NCBI RefSeq assembly: GCF_009725985.1
Contig: NZ_RCNR01000002.1
Location: forward strand, 124,001 to 188,000
DNA length: 64,000 nucleotides
Origin: Zobellia amurskyensis
GTDB lineage: Bacteria; Bacteroidota; Bacteroidia; Flavobacteriales; Flavobacteriaceae
Reading direction: 5' to 3'
In this document: in pieces, positions 26,950-36,648 of the stretch
Numbering within the stretch: position 1 is the stretch's first letter
How the letters are laid out: each line of letters starts with the position of its first letter
Program-made: the position numbers and the translations under genes
The notes under the pieces: generated by a model
Seen by the model: the letters and a program-made list of their open reading frames with translations, nothing else
Databases searched by the model: none
Told to the model about the DNA's origin: nothing

Positions 26950-28347
26950 ATGAGCTTTAGAATCGAAAAAGATACCATGGGTCAAGTAGAGGTGCCCAGT
27001 GATAAATATTGGGGAGCCCAAACTGAGCGTTCCAGAAATAATTTTAAGATAGGCCCAACGGCGTCCATGCCATTAGATGTGGTCTACGGATTTGCCTACC
27101 TAAAAAAAGCTGCTGCCTATGCAAATCATGAACTAGGTGTTCTTCTTGAAGAGAAAAGAGATCTCATTGCCCAAGTTTGCGACGAGATTTTAGAAGGCAA
27201 ACATGATGATCAATTTCCTTTGGTCATTTGGCAAACGGGATCTGGAACACAGAGTAACATGAACGTTAACGAGGTTATAGCTAACCGTGCCCATGAAATT
27301 GCAGGAAAAAAAATTGGTGAAGGCGAGAAAACGATTCAGCCTAATGATGATGTAAACAAATCTCAATCATCTAATGACACCTTCCCTACGGGTATGCATA
27401 TTGCTGCCTATAAAAAAATTGTGCAGAATACCATACCAAGCGTAACCCAGTTACGTGACACTTTAAATAAAAAATCAAAAGATTTTGCCGAAGTGGTTAA
27501 AATAGGCAGAACCCATCTTATGGATGCCACTCCCCTAACCTTGGGTCAGGAATTTTCTGGTTATGTTTCACAATTGGACCATGGCTTAAAGGCTCTAAAT
27601 AACACTTTAGATCACTTAAGTGAATTAGCTTTAGGGGGAACTGCCGTAGGAACAGGATTGAACACCCCAAATGGTTATGATGTTCTTGTTGCCAAATATA
27701 TTGCAGAATTCACCGGACTTCCTTTTCGCACAGCGGATAATAAATTTGAAGCTCTTGCCGCACATGATGCTATTGTAGAAAGTCATGGTGCACTTAAACA
27801 ACTGGCTGTTTCCTTAAATAAAATAGCTAATGATGTTCGCATGATGGCTTCAGGACCAAGATCAGGAATTGGTGAGATTATCATACCTGCAAACGAACCA
27901 GGAAGTTCTATTATGCCAGGTAAGGTTAACCCAACACAATGTGAAGCTATGACTATGGTCTGTGCCCAAGTAATGGGTAACGATGTAGCCATTTCTGTTG
28001 GCGGAACCCAAGGCCATTACGAATTAAACGTATTTAAGCCTATGATGGCGGCTAACATCCTTCAATCTGCAGAACTGATTGGTGATGCCTGTGTGAGCTT
28101 TGATGTAAACTGTGCGGCTGGAATTGAGCCTAATCACGAAGTAATCAAAGAGCTATTAAATAACTCTCTAATGTTGGTTACTGCCTTAAATACAAAAATA
28201 GGGTATTACAAGGCTGCCGAAATTGCTAATACAGCACATAAAAACGGAACAACATTAAAAGAAGAAGCTGTAAATCTAGGTTATGTTACTGCTGAGGATT
28301 ATGATGACTGGGTGAAACCAGCCGAGATGGTAGGCAGTCTAAAATAG
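26950..28347 (+). CDS. fumC: Class II fumarate hydratase
   Basis: A 465-residue enzyme of the TCA cycle, converting fumarate to L-malate. The start [11 protein letters not shown] at 26950 is chosen because this is the conserved N-terminus and a -7 box lies in the extension. Landmarks are SSNDTFPT (near 138-146), GRTHLMDA and the signature [11 protein letters not shown], which carries the mobile catalytic loop. Length fits class II fumarases. It is monocistronic, closed by a terminator. Confidence 0.95.
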   Translation: MSFRIEKDTMGQVEVPSDKYWGAQTERSRNNFKIGPTASMPLDVVYGFAYLKKAAAYANHELGVLLEEKRDLIAQVCDEILEGKHDDQFPLVIWQTGSGTQSNMNVNEVIANRAHEIAGKKIGEGEKTIQPNDDVNKSQSSNDTFPTGMHIAAYKKIVQNTIPSVTQLRDTLNKKSKDFAEVVKIGRTHLMDATPLTLGQEFSGYVSQLDHGLKALNNTLDHLSELALGGTAVGTGLNTPNGYDVLVAKYIAEFTGLPFRTADNKFEALAAHDAIVESHGALKQLAVSLNKIANDVRMMASGPRSGIGEIIIPANEPGSSIMPGKVNPTQCEAMTMVCAQVMGNDVAISVGGTQGHYELNVFKPMMAANILQSAELIGDACVSFDVNCAAGIEPNHEVIKELLNNSLMLVTALNTKIGYYKAAEIANTAHKNGTTLKEEAVNLGYVTAEDYDDWVKPAEMVGSLK

Positions 28348-28371
28348 ACAGGCTTTAAAATAGTTAAACGA

Positions 28372-28405
28372 AAAAGGGGCAATCTAATATTAGATTGCCC
28401 CTTTT
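28372..28405. terminator. Intrinsic terminator, palindromic
   Basis: AAAAGGGGCAATCTAAT and its perfect complement meet with no loop between fumC and the convergent coiled-coil gene. Works in both directions. Confidence 0.8.
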
Positions 28406-28432
28406 CTATTTATATATAATGGATAGTGTGTG

Positions 28433-29320
28433 TTATTTTAAAGTGAACTTAGAAGTTCCCAGTAATTTCAATCTATCGTCATAAACATTCACCATATAGT
28501 TACCATCTTTGAAGTCTCCGGCAGGCTTGCTAATGTAATCGCAAACATCTAAAGATTTATTCTCGTAGTAGAAACCAGTTCCTTTGCTGTATGTTACAGA
28601 AGCACCAGAATCATTAGTCTTAGAATAGCTTTCTCCCAAAACATTACCTTGTGGATCAAGAACTTCAATAAAGAATTCTCTATCACCCGCTTGAGCAATT
28701 ACGTTATCAGCTACGGTAAAACAGATTTTAAACTTATCCGTTCTTTTGGCTCTTGAAGTAGAAACCATTTTTCCACTGCTACGTTCTTTAACAGCATCAA
28801 CACTAAACTTAGACAAGTTAAGAGCTGAACCTTTTTCAACTACATCTGCCAATTGTGTATTCTGCACAACTAAAGAATCGTTAAAAACAGTTTGCTTCTC
28901 TAATTCAGTATACGTGCTATCTCTCTGCATAGCAATAAAAGTGTTCGACTTTGTAAGTGAATCAACTTGTTTCAACAATTGCTCTCTTTCTTGCTTTAAG
29001 ATACCAACTTGTCTTCTGTATCTTGAAAGAGAAGAAATATCACCCTTCATGCTTTTTACAGAATCAATATACTTTGCAATGTTATCTCTTGCAGAAACCA
29101 ACTCCTCGTTTGTAGCGTTGCTTTCCAAAATAGCTTTATCATATTCAGACTTTAAGCTATTCAAGTCTTCAACCACTAACTGCTTTTCTTGAGTAAGCGC
29201 AGTTTCGTTTTTCTTTTTTTCTTGATATAGACTAACTGTGTATATGATGGTACCCAAAAGTACCACACCTAGCAATCCCGCCAGCACTTTTAATCCATTG
29301 TTACTTTTTGTTTCAGTCAT
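28433..29320 (-). CDS. Membrane-anchored coiled-coil protein, unknown function
   Basis: A 295-residue protein with a short cytosolic start, one membrane helix (10-31), a long coiled coil (about 35-165, with heptad Leu/Val and Lys/Glu) and a beta-rich C-terminal domain (190-295, FKICFTVADNVIAQAGDREFFIEVLDPQGN). It is a single-pass protein with a periplasmic domain similar to envelope-organising proteins of Flavobacteria. I do not recognise the family. The gene is not in an operon. Confidence 0.7.
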   Translation of the reverse strand: MTETKSNNGLKVLAGLLGVVLLGTIIYTVSLYQEKKKNETALTQEKQLVVEDLNSLKSEYDKAILESNATNEELVSARDNIAKYIDSVKSMKGDISSLSRYRRQVGILKQEREQLLKQVDSLTKSNTFIAMQRDSTYTELEKQTVFNDSLVVQNTQLADVVEKGSALNLSKFSVDAVKERSSGKMVSTSRAKRTDKFKICFTVADNVIAQAGDREFFIEVLDPQGNVLGESYSKTNDSGASVTYSKGTGFYYENKSLDVCDYISKPAGDFKDGNYMVNVYDDRLKLLGTSKFTLK

Positions 29321-29482
29321 AATGTTAAGATTTATTACTAGTAAAAATTATTTGTTTGTATCGCTGTATATACGATAAGATTTTCTTTTTAGATTTTTTG
29401 ATGTAAAAAAATCAAATAATAAAGCAATCAAAAGATTTTGATATAGTAACTTTAAAGTACGGTTCACACTATACAAGAGAAT

Positions 29483-29944
29483 ATGTCTATTAAAATTATA
29501 CCTTTTAAACCTGCCTATGCCCCTATTTTTAAAGAGCTAAACCAAAATTGGATAGAGCAATATTTTACGATAGAACCTTTGGATCTTTATCTACTAGAGA
29601 ACTGTCAAGAACATATAATAAATAAAGGTGGATATATCTTTTTTGCAAAAAAAGAAGATACTATAACAGGTTGTTTCGCTCTATTACGTGTTGACAACGT
29701 CACATATGAGTTAGGAAAAATGGCAGTTTCACCCGAGTTTCAGGGTCTCAAAATTGGTCAGAAACTATTGTCTTTTGCTGTAGATTTTGCCAAAGAGAAA
29801 TCATGGAAAACTCTTATCTTATATTCTAGTACCAAATTAGGTAGTGCTTTACATATTTATAAGAAATTCGGTTTTAAAGAAGTAGCTATAGAGCCTAATG
29901 TTGAATACGCCCGAAGTGATATTAAAATGCAATTAACTTTATAA
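29483..29944 (+). CDS. GNAT family N-acetyltransferase
   Basis: A 153-residue GNAT protein. The acetyl-CoA motif is KMAVSPEFQGLKIGQKLL (around 85-102; Q-G-L-K-I-G), with DFAKEKSWKTLILYSS as the following strand. The substrate is unknown. It precedes a lipoprotein hydrolase by 10 nt and likely shares its transcript. Confidence 0.8.
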   Translation: MSIKIIPFKPAYAPIFKELNQNWIEQYFTIEPLDLYLLENCQEHIINKGGYIFFAKKEDTITGCFALLRVDNVTYELGKMAVSPEFQGLKIGQKLLSFAVDFAKEKSWKTLILYSSTKLGSALHIYKKFGFKEVAIEPNVEYARSDIKMQLTL

Positions 29945-29954
29945 CAACAACGCT

Positions 29955-30770
29955 ATGAAAAAAACATTATTAGTATTTATAAGCTGTGGCCTTCTTTTTC
30001 TTGGGTGCAAGGAAAACAAAAAGGACATGGCAGAAGACAAAGATGTGATGTCCAATACAAATGATACTGCAACTATGTCCATGAACGAAAAGGTGACTGC
30101 AGACGTTAAAATAACTCCTGTTGAACATGCTACCGCTGTTTTAGAATGGAATAACATTACAATTTATATAGACCCAGTTGGCGGAGCAGAAGCTTTTAAA
30201 GGATTTAAGGCGCCAGATCTTATTTTAATAACGGATATTCACGGAGACCATTTTAATGTGGAAACCCTAGAAGCCTTGGGAACGGACAAAGCAAAAATAA
30301 TGGTGCCCCAAGCTGTAGCGGACAAACTCCCCGAAGTCTTCACACCGCAGATTGATGTCTTAAATAATGGAGATAGCAAAGAGCGTTACGGAATAACTGT
30401 GGAGGCTGTAGCCATGTACAATTTAAGGGAGGAAGCTTTAAAATTTCATAAAAAAGGTCGAGGTAACGGCTATATTTTAAATATAGGTGACCAACGTATT
30501 TATTTCTCAGGTGATACCGAGGATATTCCGGAAATGAGGAGTTTAAAAAACATAGACAAAGCTTTTATCTGCATGAACTTGCCGTACACCATGACTCCTG
30601 AAAGGGCGGCAGATGCCGTACTGGAGTTTAAACCAAAAAAGGTTTATCCATACCACTACAGAGGAAAACCAGATGTTAGTGATGTTTCTAAGTTCAAGGA
30701 ATTGGTAAACGCAGGTGATTCCACCATTGAAGTGATACAGTTAGATTGGTATCCAAACGAAGCATATTAA
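29955..30770 (+). CDS. MBL-fold metal-dependent hydrolase, lipoprotein (UlaG-like)
   Basis: A 271-residue protein. A lipobox FLGC places the lipidated Cys at residue 18, so it should be anchored in the envelope. The metallo-beta-lactamase fold is shown by DIHGDHFN (a HxxDH metal site near 93-98), FSGDTED and YPYHYRGKPD. The UlaG-like branch of the family hydrolyses lactones or phosphodiesters; the substrate here is unknown. Confidence 0.8.
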   Translation: MKKTLLVFISCGLLFLGCKENKKDMAEDKDVMSNTNDTATMSMNEKVTADVKITPVEHATAVLEWNNITIYIDPVGGAEAFKGFKAPDLILITDIHGDHFNVETLEALGTDKAKIMVPQAVADKLPEVFTPQIDVLNNGDSKERYGITVEAVAMYNLREEALKFHKKGRGNGYILNIGDQRIYFSGDTEDIPEMRSLKNIDKAFICMNLPYTMTPERAADAVLEFKPKKVYPYHYRGKPDVSDVSKFKELVNAGDSTIEVIQLDWYPNEAY

Positions 30771-30784
30771 AAAAAATATGCCCA

Positions 30785-30825
30785 TAAAAAAAGCTCTTAA
30801 GAAATTTCTTATGAGCTTTTTTTTG
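30785..30825. terminator. Bidirectional intrinsic terminator
   Basis: AAAGCTCTTAAGAAA pairs with TTTCTTATGAGCTTT (one mismatch) between A- and T-tracts, separating the hydrolase from convergent ettA. Confidence 0.75.
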
Positions 30826-30845
30826 TTTTTAAAACTGATATATAA

Positions 30846-32537
30846 CTATCGAATCAATTTCTTGTATTTGATGCGCTGTGGAATTAAATCCCCACCTAAA
30901 CGTTTTTTCTTGTTCTCCTCATAATCAGAGAAAGAACCTTCAAAGAAATACACTTGAGAATCACCTTCAAAAGCTAAAATATGAGTACATACACGATCTA
31001 AGAACCAACGGTCGTGAGAGATAACCACAGCACAACCCGCAAAGTTCTCAAGACCTTCCTCTAAAGCTCTTAAAGTATTAACATCTAAATCGTTAGTTGG
31101 TTCATCTAAAAGTAACACATTACCTTCTTCTTTTAAGGTCATGGCCAAATGTAAACGGTTACGCTCACCACCAGAAAGCATACTCACCTTCTTGTTCTGC
31201 TCGCTTCCTGAAAAGTTGAACCTACTTAAATAAGCTCTGGAATTTACCTGACGTCCGCCCATCATAACAAGCTCTTGCTCATCACTAAAGTTTTGCCAAA
31301 TTGTTTTTTCCAAATCTATATTTGAATGGCTTTGGTCTACGTAAGAAATCTTAGCCGTTTCACCAACTTCAAAATCACCTTTATCAGGTTTCTCTTCGCC
31401 CATGATCATTCTAAAGATAGTGGTCTTACCAGCACCGTTAGGACCTATAATACCAACAATACCTGCTTGAGGTAGTTTAAAATTCAGGTCTTCGTATAGC
31501 AATTTATCATCGTATGCTTTACTTACCCCTTTAGCCTCCAGTACATTTGTACCTAAACGAGGTCCGTTGGGGATATAGATTTCAAGTTTTTCATCAAGTT
31601 GTTTTTGGTCTTGACTCATTAACTTATCATAGTTCTTCAAACGTGCTTTCTGCTTTGTCTGACGGCCTTTAGCCCCTTGACGAACCCACTCCAGCTCTCG
31701 CTCTAATGTTTTCTGTCTTTTAGAAGCAGTTTTACTTTCATCCGCTAAACGCTTTGATTTTTGATCAAGCCAACTAGAGTAATTACCTTTCCAAGGTATA
31801 CCTTCTCCTCTGTCCAATTCCAAAATCCATCCAGCAACGTTATCCAGGAAGTATCTATCGTGAGTTACAGCAATTACAGTTCCTTTATACTGAGCTAAGT
31901 GATGCTCCAACCAATGCACTGATTCTGCATCCAAGTGGTTAGTAGGTTCATCCAACAACAATATTTCCGGCTCTTGAAGCAGTAAACGGCACAAAGCAAC
32001 ACGCCTTCTTTCACCCCCCGAAAGCACACCTATTTTTTTATCCGGATCTGGAGTACGAAGCGCATCCATTGCTATTTCCAGTTTCGTATCTAGTTCCCAT
32101 GCATTTGTCGCATCAATTTTATCTTGAAGCTCAGCTTGTTTATCCATCAACTTCTGCATCTTATCCGCGTCTTCATAGACTTCCGGAAGACCGAACATAT
32201 CGTTAATCTTATTGTACTCATCAAGTATAGCAACTGTTTCACCTACACCTTCCTTAACAATTTCAAGAACAGTTTTGTTCTCATCTAGTTCCGGCTCTTG
32301 CTCTAAATACCCAACTTTATACCCAGGTGAAAAAACAACATCGCCTTGAAAGTTTTTATCTACTCCCGCAATAATTTTCAGCAACGTAGATTTACCCGAT
32401 CCGTTTAAACCTAGAATACCGATTTTAGCTCCGTAGAAGAAGCTTAAGTATATATTTTTAAGAACAGGCGTATTTGCGTTCTTATATGTTTTGGTGACTC
32501 CTGACATGGAGAAAATCACCTTCTTATCATCTGACAT
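30846..32537 (-). CDS. ettA: Energy-dependent translational throttle protein EttA
   Basis: A 563-residue ABC-F ATPase with two nucleotide domains. Walker A is GLNGSGKST and GPNGAGKTT; signatures are LSGGERRR and LSGGERNR; switch motifs are DEPTNHLD and DEPTNDLD. A charged linker lies between (about 250-320). In E. coli the family binds the ribosomal E site and gates initiation according to ADP/ATP; the Flavobacterial role is inferred. Length is close to E. coli EttA. It stands 45 nt upstream of a small membrane gene on the same strand. Confidence 0.92.
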   Translation of the reverse strand: MSDDKKVIFSMSGVTKTYKNANTPVLKNIYLSFFYGAKIGILGLNGSGKSTLLKIIAGVDKNFQGDVVFSPGYKVGYLEQEPELDENKTVLEIVKEGVGETVAILDEYNKINDMFGLPEVYEDADKMQKLMDKQAELQDKIDATNAWELDTKLEIAMDALRTPDPDKKIGVLSGGERRRVALCRLLLQEPEILLLDEPTNHLDAESVHWLEHHLAQYKGTVIAVTHDRYFLDNVAGWILELDRGEGIPWKGNYSSWLDQKSKRLADESKTASKRQKTLERELEWVRQGAKGRQTKQKARLKNYDKLMSQDQKQLDEKLEIYIPNGPRLGTNVLEAKGVSKAYDDKLLYEDLNFKLPQAGIVGIIGPNGAGKTTIFRMIMGEEKPDKGDFEVGETAKISYVDQSHSNIDLEKTIWQNFSDEQELVMMGGRQVNSRAYLSRFNFSGSEQNKKVSMLSGGERNRLHLAMTLKEEGNVLLLDEPTNDLDVNTLRALEEGLENFAGCAVVISHDRWFLDRVCTHILAFEGDSQVYFFEGSFSDYEENKKKRLGGDLIPQRIKYKKLIR

Positions 32538-32582
32538 AATATATTGTTAAATAATTTATTAAAAGGATATTATACGTATTAT

Positions 32583-32765
32583 CTAAACTCTTCCTTTAAG
32601 TGCATTGAACACCCAAGCAATAGCAAAAAATCCTATCCCTACCGAGGCAAACCCCCAACCAGCAACTTCATCGTACCTAAAAGCTCCTAAAGCTATTAGC
32701 GCCAGACCTACAAAAATCATTATAAAGGTGGCCCATGCCAGTACAGTATTTTTATTCATTCCCAT
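32583..32765 (-). CDS. CAL67264 family small membrane protein
   Basis: A 60-residue protein with two hydrophobic helices (about 6-30 and 36-55) joined by a FRYDEVAGWG loop. This matches a short Flavobacteriaceae family named after the CAL67264 locus. Function is unknown. It precedes ettA on the same strand. Confidence 0.75.
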   Translation of the reverse strand: MGMNKNTVLAWATFIMIFVGLALIALGAFRYDEVAGWGFASVGIGFFAIAWVFNALKGRV

Positions 32766-32826
32766 GTTAATTCGGTTTCAATTTTGGTAACTTCAAATAT
32801 CGTAAATTTTAAAATATTTTAAGGCA

Positions 32827-33822
32827 CTACACCTTCTTTTGTTCTTCAAAAGGAAAAATAACTCCAGATTTTTTACGTACTTCATAAAGAAGCTGCGCTA
32901 AATCTACACTATTTTGATGGCTCCACATTGTACTTTCCTTTTTACCAGAAGACAGACAAGCATGAACTTCTTCTATTTCATATGTGTATCCCTTGCCGTG
33001 GGTCGGTAAATTATAATCAATTAATTCCCCATCTTTTTCTATAGAGTAGCCCTGTGCTTCATGCCATCTTGGGTGCAAAAATATACTTCCTTCGCTTCCT
33101 GATATTTCAGCCTTCATTTCAGATTTAGAGTTTAATCCGCTATAAAGAATGGCTTGTGCCCCATCATACTCAAATATCATAGAGGTCTGCATCTCTACGC
33201 CTGTCTTATAAAAGAGAGAAGATGCTTGAATTTTATTGGGCATTCCCAACAGCAAATAAGAAAGAAAGATGGGATAGATACCTATATCCAACAAGGACCC
33301 ACCGGCCAAATTAGGATTCAACAATCTGTTTTCAGAATCCCTTCCTAAAGCATAGAAAGCAAAATCTGCATGAATAAACCCAATAGAACCAATTCCATCA
33401 CCTTCTACCAGCTGCTTTACTTTCTGAATGGATGGATTAAAACGGCTCCACAACGCCTCCATCAAAAATACGTTGTTCTCCTTGGCAACAGCAATCATTC
33501 TTGCAACCTGCTCAGGATTTACTCCCATTGGTTTCTCACAAAGTACGTGCTTGCCATTTTCCATTGCTTTAATACTCAAGTTTTCGTGTGAAGTATGTGG
33601 TGTTGCTATATACACCACATCTACCTCACTACTCTCAAAAAGTGCATCATAGCTATCAAAAATATGGGCCGCCCCATATTCATTACCAAATTCTTTTGCT
33701 TTCTCAATACTTCTAGAGGCAACTGCGGTAAGGTTCCCACCTGTTACTAAAGCCAAATCTTTCGCAAAAGTATGGGCTATACTTCCCAAACCAACAATTC
33801 CCCAACGTACTCCTTGTGCCAT
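32827..33822 (-). CDS. Gfo/Idh/MocA family oxidoreductase
   Basis: A 331-residue NAD(P)-dependent sugar or polyol dehydrogenase-type protein. The Rossmann motif is GIVGLGSIAHTF near the N-terminus and the catalytic lysine is in CEKPMG. The start at 33822 (MAQGVRWGIVG) is chosen because a -7 element lies within the 10-residue extension. The substrate cannot be read from sequence. Confidence 0.85.
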   Translation of the reverse strand: MAQGVRWGIVGLGSIAHTFAKDLALVTGGNLTAVASRSIEKAKEFGNEYGAAHIFDSYDALFESSEVDVVYIATPHTSHENLSIKAMENGKHVLCEKPMGVNPEQVARMIAVAKENNVFLMEALWSRFNPSIQKVKQLVEGDGIGSIGFIHADFAFYALGRDSENRLLNPNLAGGSLLDIGIYPIFLSYLLLGMPNKIQASSLFYKTGVEMQTSMIFEYDGAQAILYSGLNSKSEMKAEISGSEGSIFLHPRWHEAQGYSIEKDGELIDYNLPTHGKGYTYEIEEVHACLSSGKKESTMWSHQNSVDLAQLLYEVRKKSGVIFPFEEQKKV

Positions 33823-33839
33823 ATGATTTTCGATTTTTT

Positions 33840-33847
33840 CAAATGTA
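33840..33847 (-). promoter_or_regulatory. -7 promoter element for the Gfo/Idh/MocA gene
   Basis: Minus-strand TACATTTG fits TAnnTTTG and puts the transcription start just before the ATG at 33822. Confidence 0.45.
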
Positions 33848-33896
33848 AACAATTTTACTCCTTATCTTTAAGCATTGAAAAGTCAAGGCAAAAAAA

Positions 33897-35525
33897 ATGG
33901 ATTTAAAATTTAACAAGAACGAAGACCATAATAAATTACTAGTAAGTGACCTTAAAAGACGCCTTGCACAGGTAAAATTAGGTGGCGGAAAAGAACGCAT
34001 TGAAAAGCAGCATGCTCAGGGTAAAATGACGGCCCGTGAACGCATAGACTACCTTTTGGATAAGGATAAAGACAGTGTTGAAATAGGCGCATTTGTAGGT
34101 GATGGTATGTACGAAGAACATGGCGGATGTCCATCTGGCGGAGTTATCATAAAAATAGGCTATGTTTCTGGCAAACAATGTATTGTTGTTGCAAATGATG
34201 CTACAGTTAAAGCAGGAGCTTGGTTTCCTATAACGGGAAAGAAAAACCTAAGAGCCCAAGAAATTGCTATGGAGAACCGCCTACCTATTATATATCTTGT
34301 GGATAGCGCAGGTGTCTACCTTCCTTTACAGGACGAAATTTTTCCGGATAAAGAACATTTTGGTAGAATTTTCAGAAACAACGCCGTAATGAGCAGTATG
34401 GGTATTACTCAAATTTCTGCAGTTATGGGCAGCTGTGTGGCTGGCGGAGCCTACTTGCCCATTATGAGCGACGAAGCTTTGATCGTAGATAAAACCGGTA
34501 GTATTTTCTTAGCGGGAAGCTATCTCGTAAAAGCGGCAATTGGCGAAAGCATAGACAATGAAACTTTAGGTGGCGCCACGACCCATTGTGAAGTTAGTGG
34601 TGTTACCGATTACAAAGCTAAAGACGATTCTGATGCGTTGACCACCATTAAAAACATCATGGACAAAATTGGTGATTTTGATAAAGCCGGTTACAACCGA
34701 AAGCAAGCGGTAAAGCCCAAGGAAAACCCTGATGATATTTTTGGCATCCTGCCCAATTCCAGAACAGACCAGTATGACATGGGCGAAATTATAAAACGCC
34801 TAGTAGACAATTCTGAGTTTGATGAATACAAAGAAGGTTACGGAAAAACAATCTTAACAGGCTACGCGCGAATTGACGGATGGGCCGTTGGTATTGTCGC
34901 CAACCAGCGTAAGGTTGTAAAAACACAAAAAGGAGAAATGCAGTTTGGAGGAGTGATTTACTCGGATTCTGCAGATAAGGCTACTCGTTTTATTGCCAAT
35001 TGTAACCAGAAGAAAATTCCGCTCGTATTCTTGCAAGACGTAACCGGTTTTATGGTAGGCAGTAAAAGTGAACATGGCGGAATCATTAAAGATGGTGCCA
35101 AAATGGTAAATGCGGTCAGTAACTCCGTGGTCCCAAAATTTACTATCGTAATTGGTAACAGCTATGGTGCCGGAAACTACGCCATGTGCGGCAAAGCATA
35201 TGACCCACGATTAATAGTTGCCTGGCCTAGTGCAGAGCTAGCTGTAATGGGCGGAAATTCTGCGGCTAAAGTACTTTTACAGATTGAAAAGGCGTCCCTT
35301 AAGAAAAAAGGAGAAACCATCACCGAAAAGAAAGAAGCCGAACTTTTCAATAAAATCAAAAGTAGATACGATAATCAGGTTTCACCTTATTATGCAGCTT
35401 CCCGTCTTTGGACAGATGCCGTAATAAACCCTTTGGATACCCGTAAATGGATTTCCATGGGAATTGAAGCTGCCAACCACGCCCCTATTGAAAAAGACTT
35501 TAATCTAGGCGTTATTCAGGTATAA
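33897..35525 (+). CDS. Acyl-CoA carboxylase carboxyltransferase (beta) subunit, methylcrotonyl/propionyl-CoA type
   Basis: A 542-residue carboxyltransferase that moves CO2 from carboxybiotin to an acyl-CoA. The N half has the crotonase-like acyl-CoA fold (KMTARERIDYLLD, GGCPSGG, DSAGVYLP) and the C half the second one (QDVTGFMVGS, GNSYGAGNYAMCGKAY, AWPSAELAVMG). It looks closest to methylcrotonyl-CoA carboxylase beta (leucine breakdown) but propionyl-CoA is possible. No biotin-carboxylase partner is in the window. Its terminator lies inside the end of convergent menE. Confidence 0.88.
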   Translation: MDLKFNKNEDHNKLLVSDLKRRLAQVKLGGGKERIEKQHAQGKMTARERIDYLLDKDKDSVEIGAFVGDGMYEEHGGCPSGGVIIKIGYVSGKQCIVVANDATVKAGAWFPITGKKNLRAQEIAMENRLPIIYLVDSAGVYLPLQDEIFPDKEHFGRIFRNNAVMSSMGITQISAVMGSCVAGGAYLPIMSDEALIVDKTGSIFLAGSYLVKAAIGESIDNETLGGATTHCEVSGVTDYKAKDDSDALTTIKNIMDKIGDFDKAGYNRKQAVKPKENPDDIFGILPNSRTDQYDMGEIIKRLVDNSEFDEYKEGYGKTILTGYARIDGWAVGIVANQRKVVKTQKGEMQFGGVIYSDSADKATRFIANCNQKKIPLVFLQDVTGFMVGSKSEHGGIIKDGAKMVNAVSNSVVPKFTIVIGNSYGAGNYAMCGKAYDPRLIVAWPSAELAVMGGNSAAKVLLQIEKASLKKKGETITEKKEAELFNKIKSRYDNQVSPYYAASRLWTDAVINPLDTRKWISMGIEAANHAPIEKDFNLGVIQV

Positions 35526-35550
35526 TTCCAGTTTTTAGATTTTAAAAAAG

Positions 35551-36648
35551 TTATAAGGTAACCTTGTTTAAGGTTGCCTTTCTTTTTATTTTTCCGCTAG
35601 ATGTCTCTACAAAAGCATCCACCGTAAAAATTTCTTTTGGTATTTCATACTTTTTAAGAGAACCGAGGTTTTCTAGTTTATCTTTTAAATCTGCTATTTC
35701 TTGTTTTCCTTCTACTACCAAAACTAATTTTTGGCCAAGTTCTTCATTTGGTAGACCTGCAACAAAAAACCGATGTTTAATTATTGAGACCAGCTTCGCC
35801 TCTATCTGCTCAGGAAACAATTTTATGCCTCCAGAATTAATTACATTATCAAATCGTCCCAACCACTTAAAAGTCTTTTCCGAAGTTAATTGGACCACAT
35901 CATTGGTGTAAATGGTTTCGTTGGAAACTAATGGAGCATCAATCACCAAACAACCTCTATCATCTGTAGCAACACTAACATTCTTTAAAGTCGTGAACAC
36001 ATCCAAATCTATACTCGATTCAATCAATGCCCCTAACAACGGCTTTACCGCAATGTGGGTTATAGTTTCTGTCATGCCATACGTTTCGTAGACGTTGGTT
36101 CTTAGCGATGCCTCAAGAAACTCTTTCTTCAATTTATAAGAAACCGGTGCACCTCCTACTATAAGTTTTTTTACCCTGTCCAGGTCATTCAAAGAATTTC
36201 CAAACTGTAGAGGAACCATAGCAACAAAATCATATGAAGCGGAGGTTTCCAACATAGGGCTGGAAGACGGAGCAACACAATCTATGGAAAGTCCTAGAAC
36301 CATGGCCCTGACCAACATCATCTTACCTGCTATAAAGGTGGCCGGAAGACACAACAAAGCCTTATCATTAGCTTGAAGGTTAAAGAAATTACCAGTTGCA
36401 TTGGATGAGTTTACCATATGCTCTTTCTCCAAACTGATAGCTTTTGGCTTCCCTGTTGAACCAGAAGTATACACCGTTATACTAGAACTTTCATTTAACC
36501 AGTCTATAAGGAAGTCTCCAATCTCTTTTTCATACGGCTCGCCTTCTTTCACTAAACTGTAAGCTACTTCCTTAAGTTCATCTATTGAGTACGAATTGCC
36601 ATTAAGTTTAAAGTCTTTATGAAGGGTTTGGTACGTCTGCATTATCAT
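35551..36648 (-). CDS. menE: O-succinylbenzoate-CoA ligase
   Basis: A 365-residue AMP-forming acyl-CoA synthetase. The P-loop-like TVYTSGSTGKPKAI (about 58-71) and GRFDNVINSGGIKL near residue 265 are clear. It is short relative to the 450-residue type, as is usual for Bacteroidota MenE. It activates o-succinylbenzoate in menaquinone synthesis. Its start (36648, or 36642) overlaps the end of the CPBP gene, suggesting coupling. The carboxylase terminator (35555-35586) is encoded within its last codons. Confidence 0.85.
   Translation of the reverse strand: MIMQTYQTLHKDFKLNGNSYSIDELKEVAYSLVKEGEPYEKEIGDFLIDWLNESSSITVYTSGSTGKPKAISLEKEHMVNSSNATGNFFNLQANDKALLCLPATFIAGKMMLVRAMVLGLSIDCVAPSSSPMLETSASYDFVAMVPLQFGNSLNDLDRVKKLIVGGAPVSYKLKKEFLEASLRTNVYETYGMTETITHIAVKPLLGALIESSIDLDVFTTLKNVSVATDDRGCLVIDAPLVSNETIYTNDVVQLTSEKTFKWLGRFDNVINSGGIKLFPEQIEAKLVSIIKHRFFVAGLPNEELGQKLVLVVEGKQEIADLKDKLENLGSLKKYEIPKEIFTVDAFVETSSGKIKRKATLNKVTL
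35555..35586 (+). terminator. Intrinsic terminator inside the 3' end of menE
   Basis: AAGGTAACCTT (35555-35565) pairs with AAGGTTGCCTT (35570-35580, one G-U) and is followed by TCTTTTTATT. It ends the plus-strand carboxylase transcript while coding for the menE C-terminus on the other strand. Confidence 0.65.

Noticed and set aside
28746-29192. 148-codon plus-strand frame opposite the coiled-coil gene
   Set aside because: Antisense shadow of a better-supported coding region.
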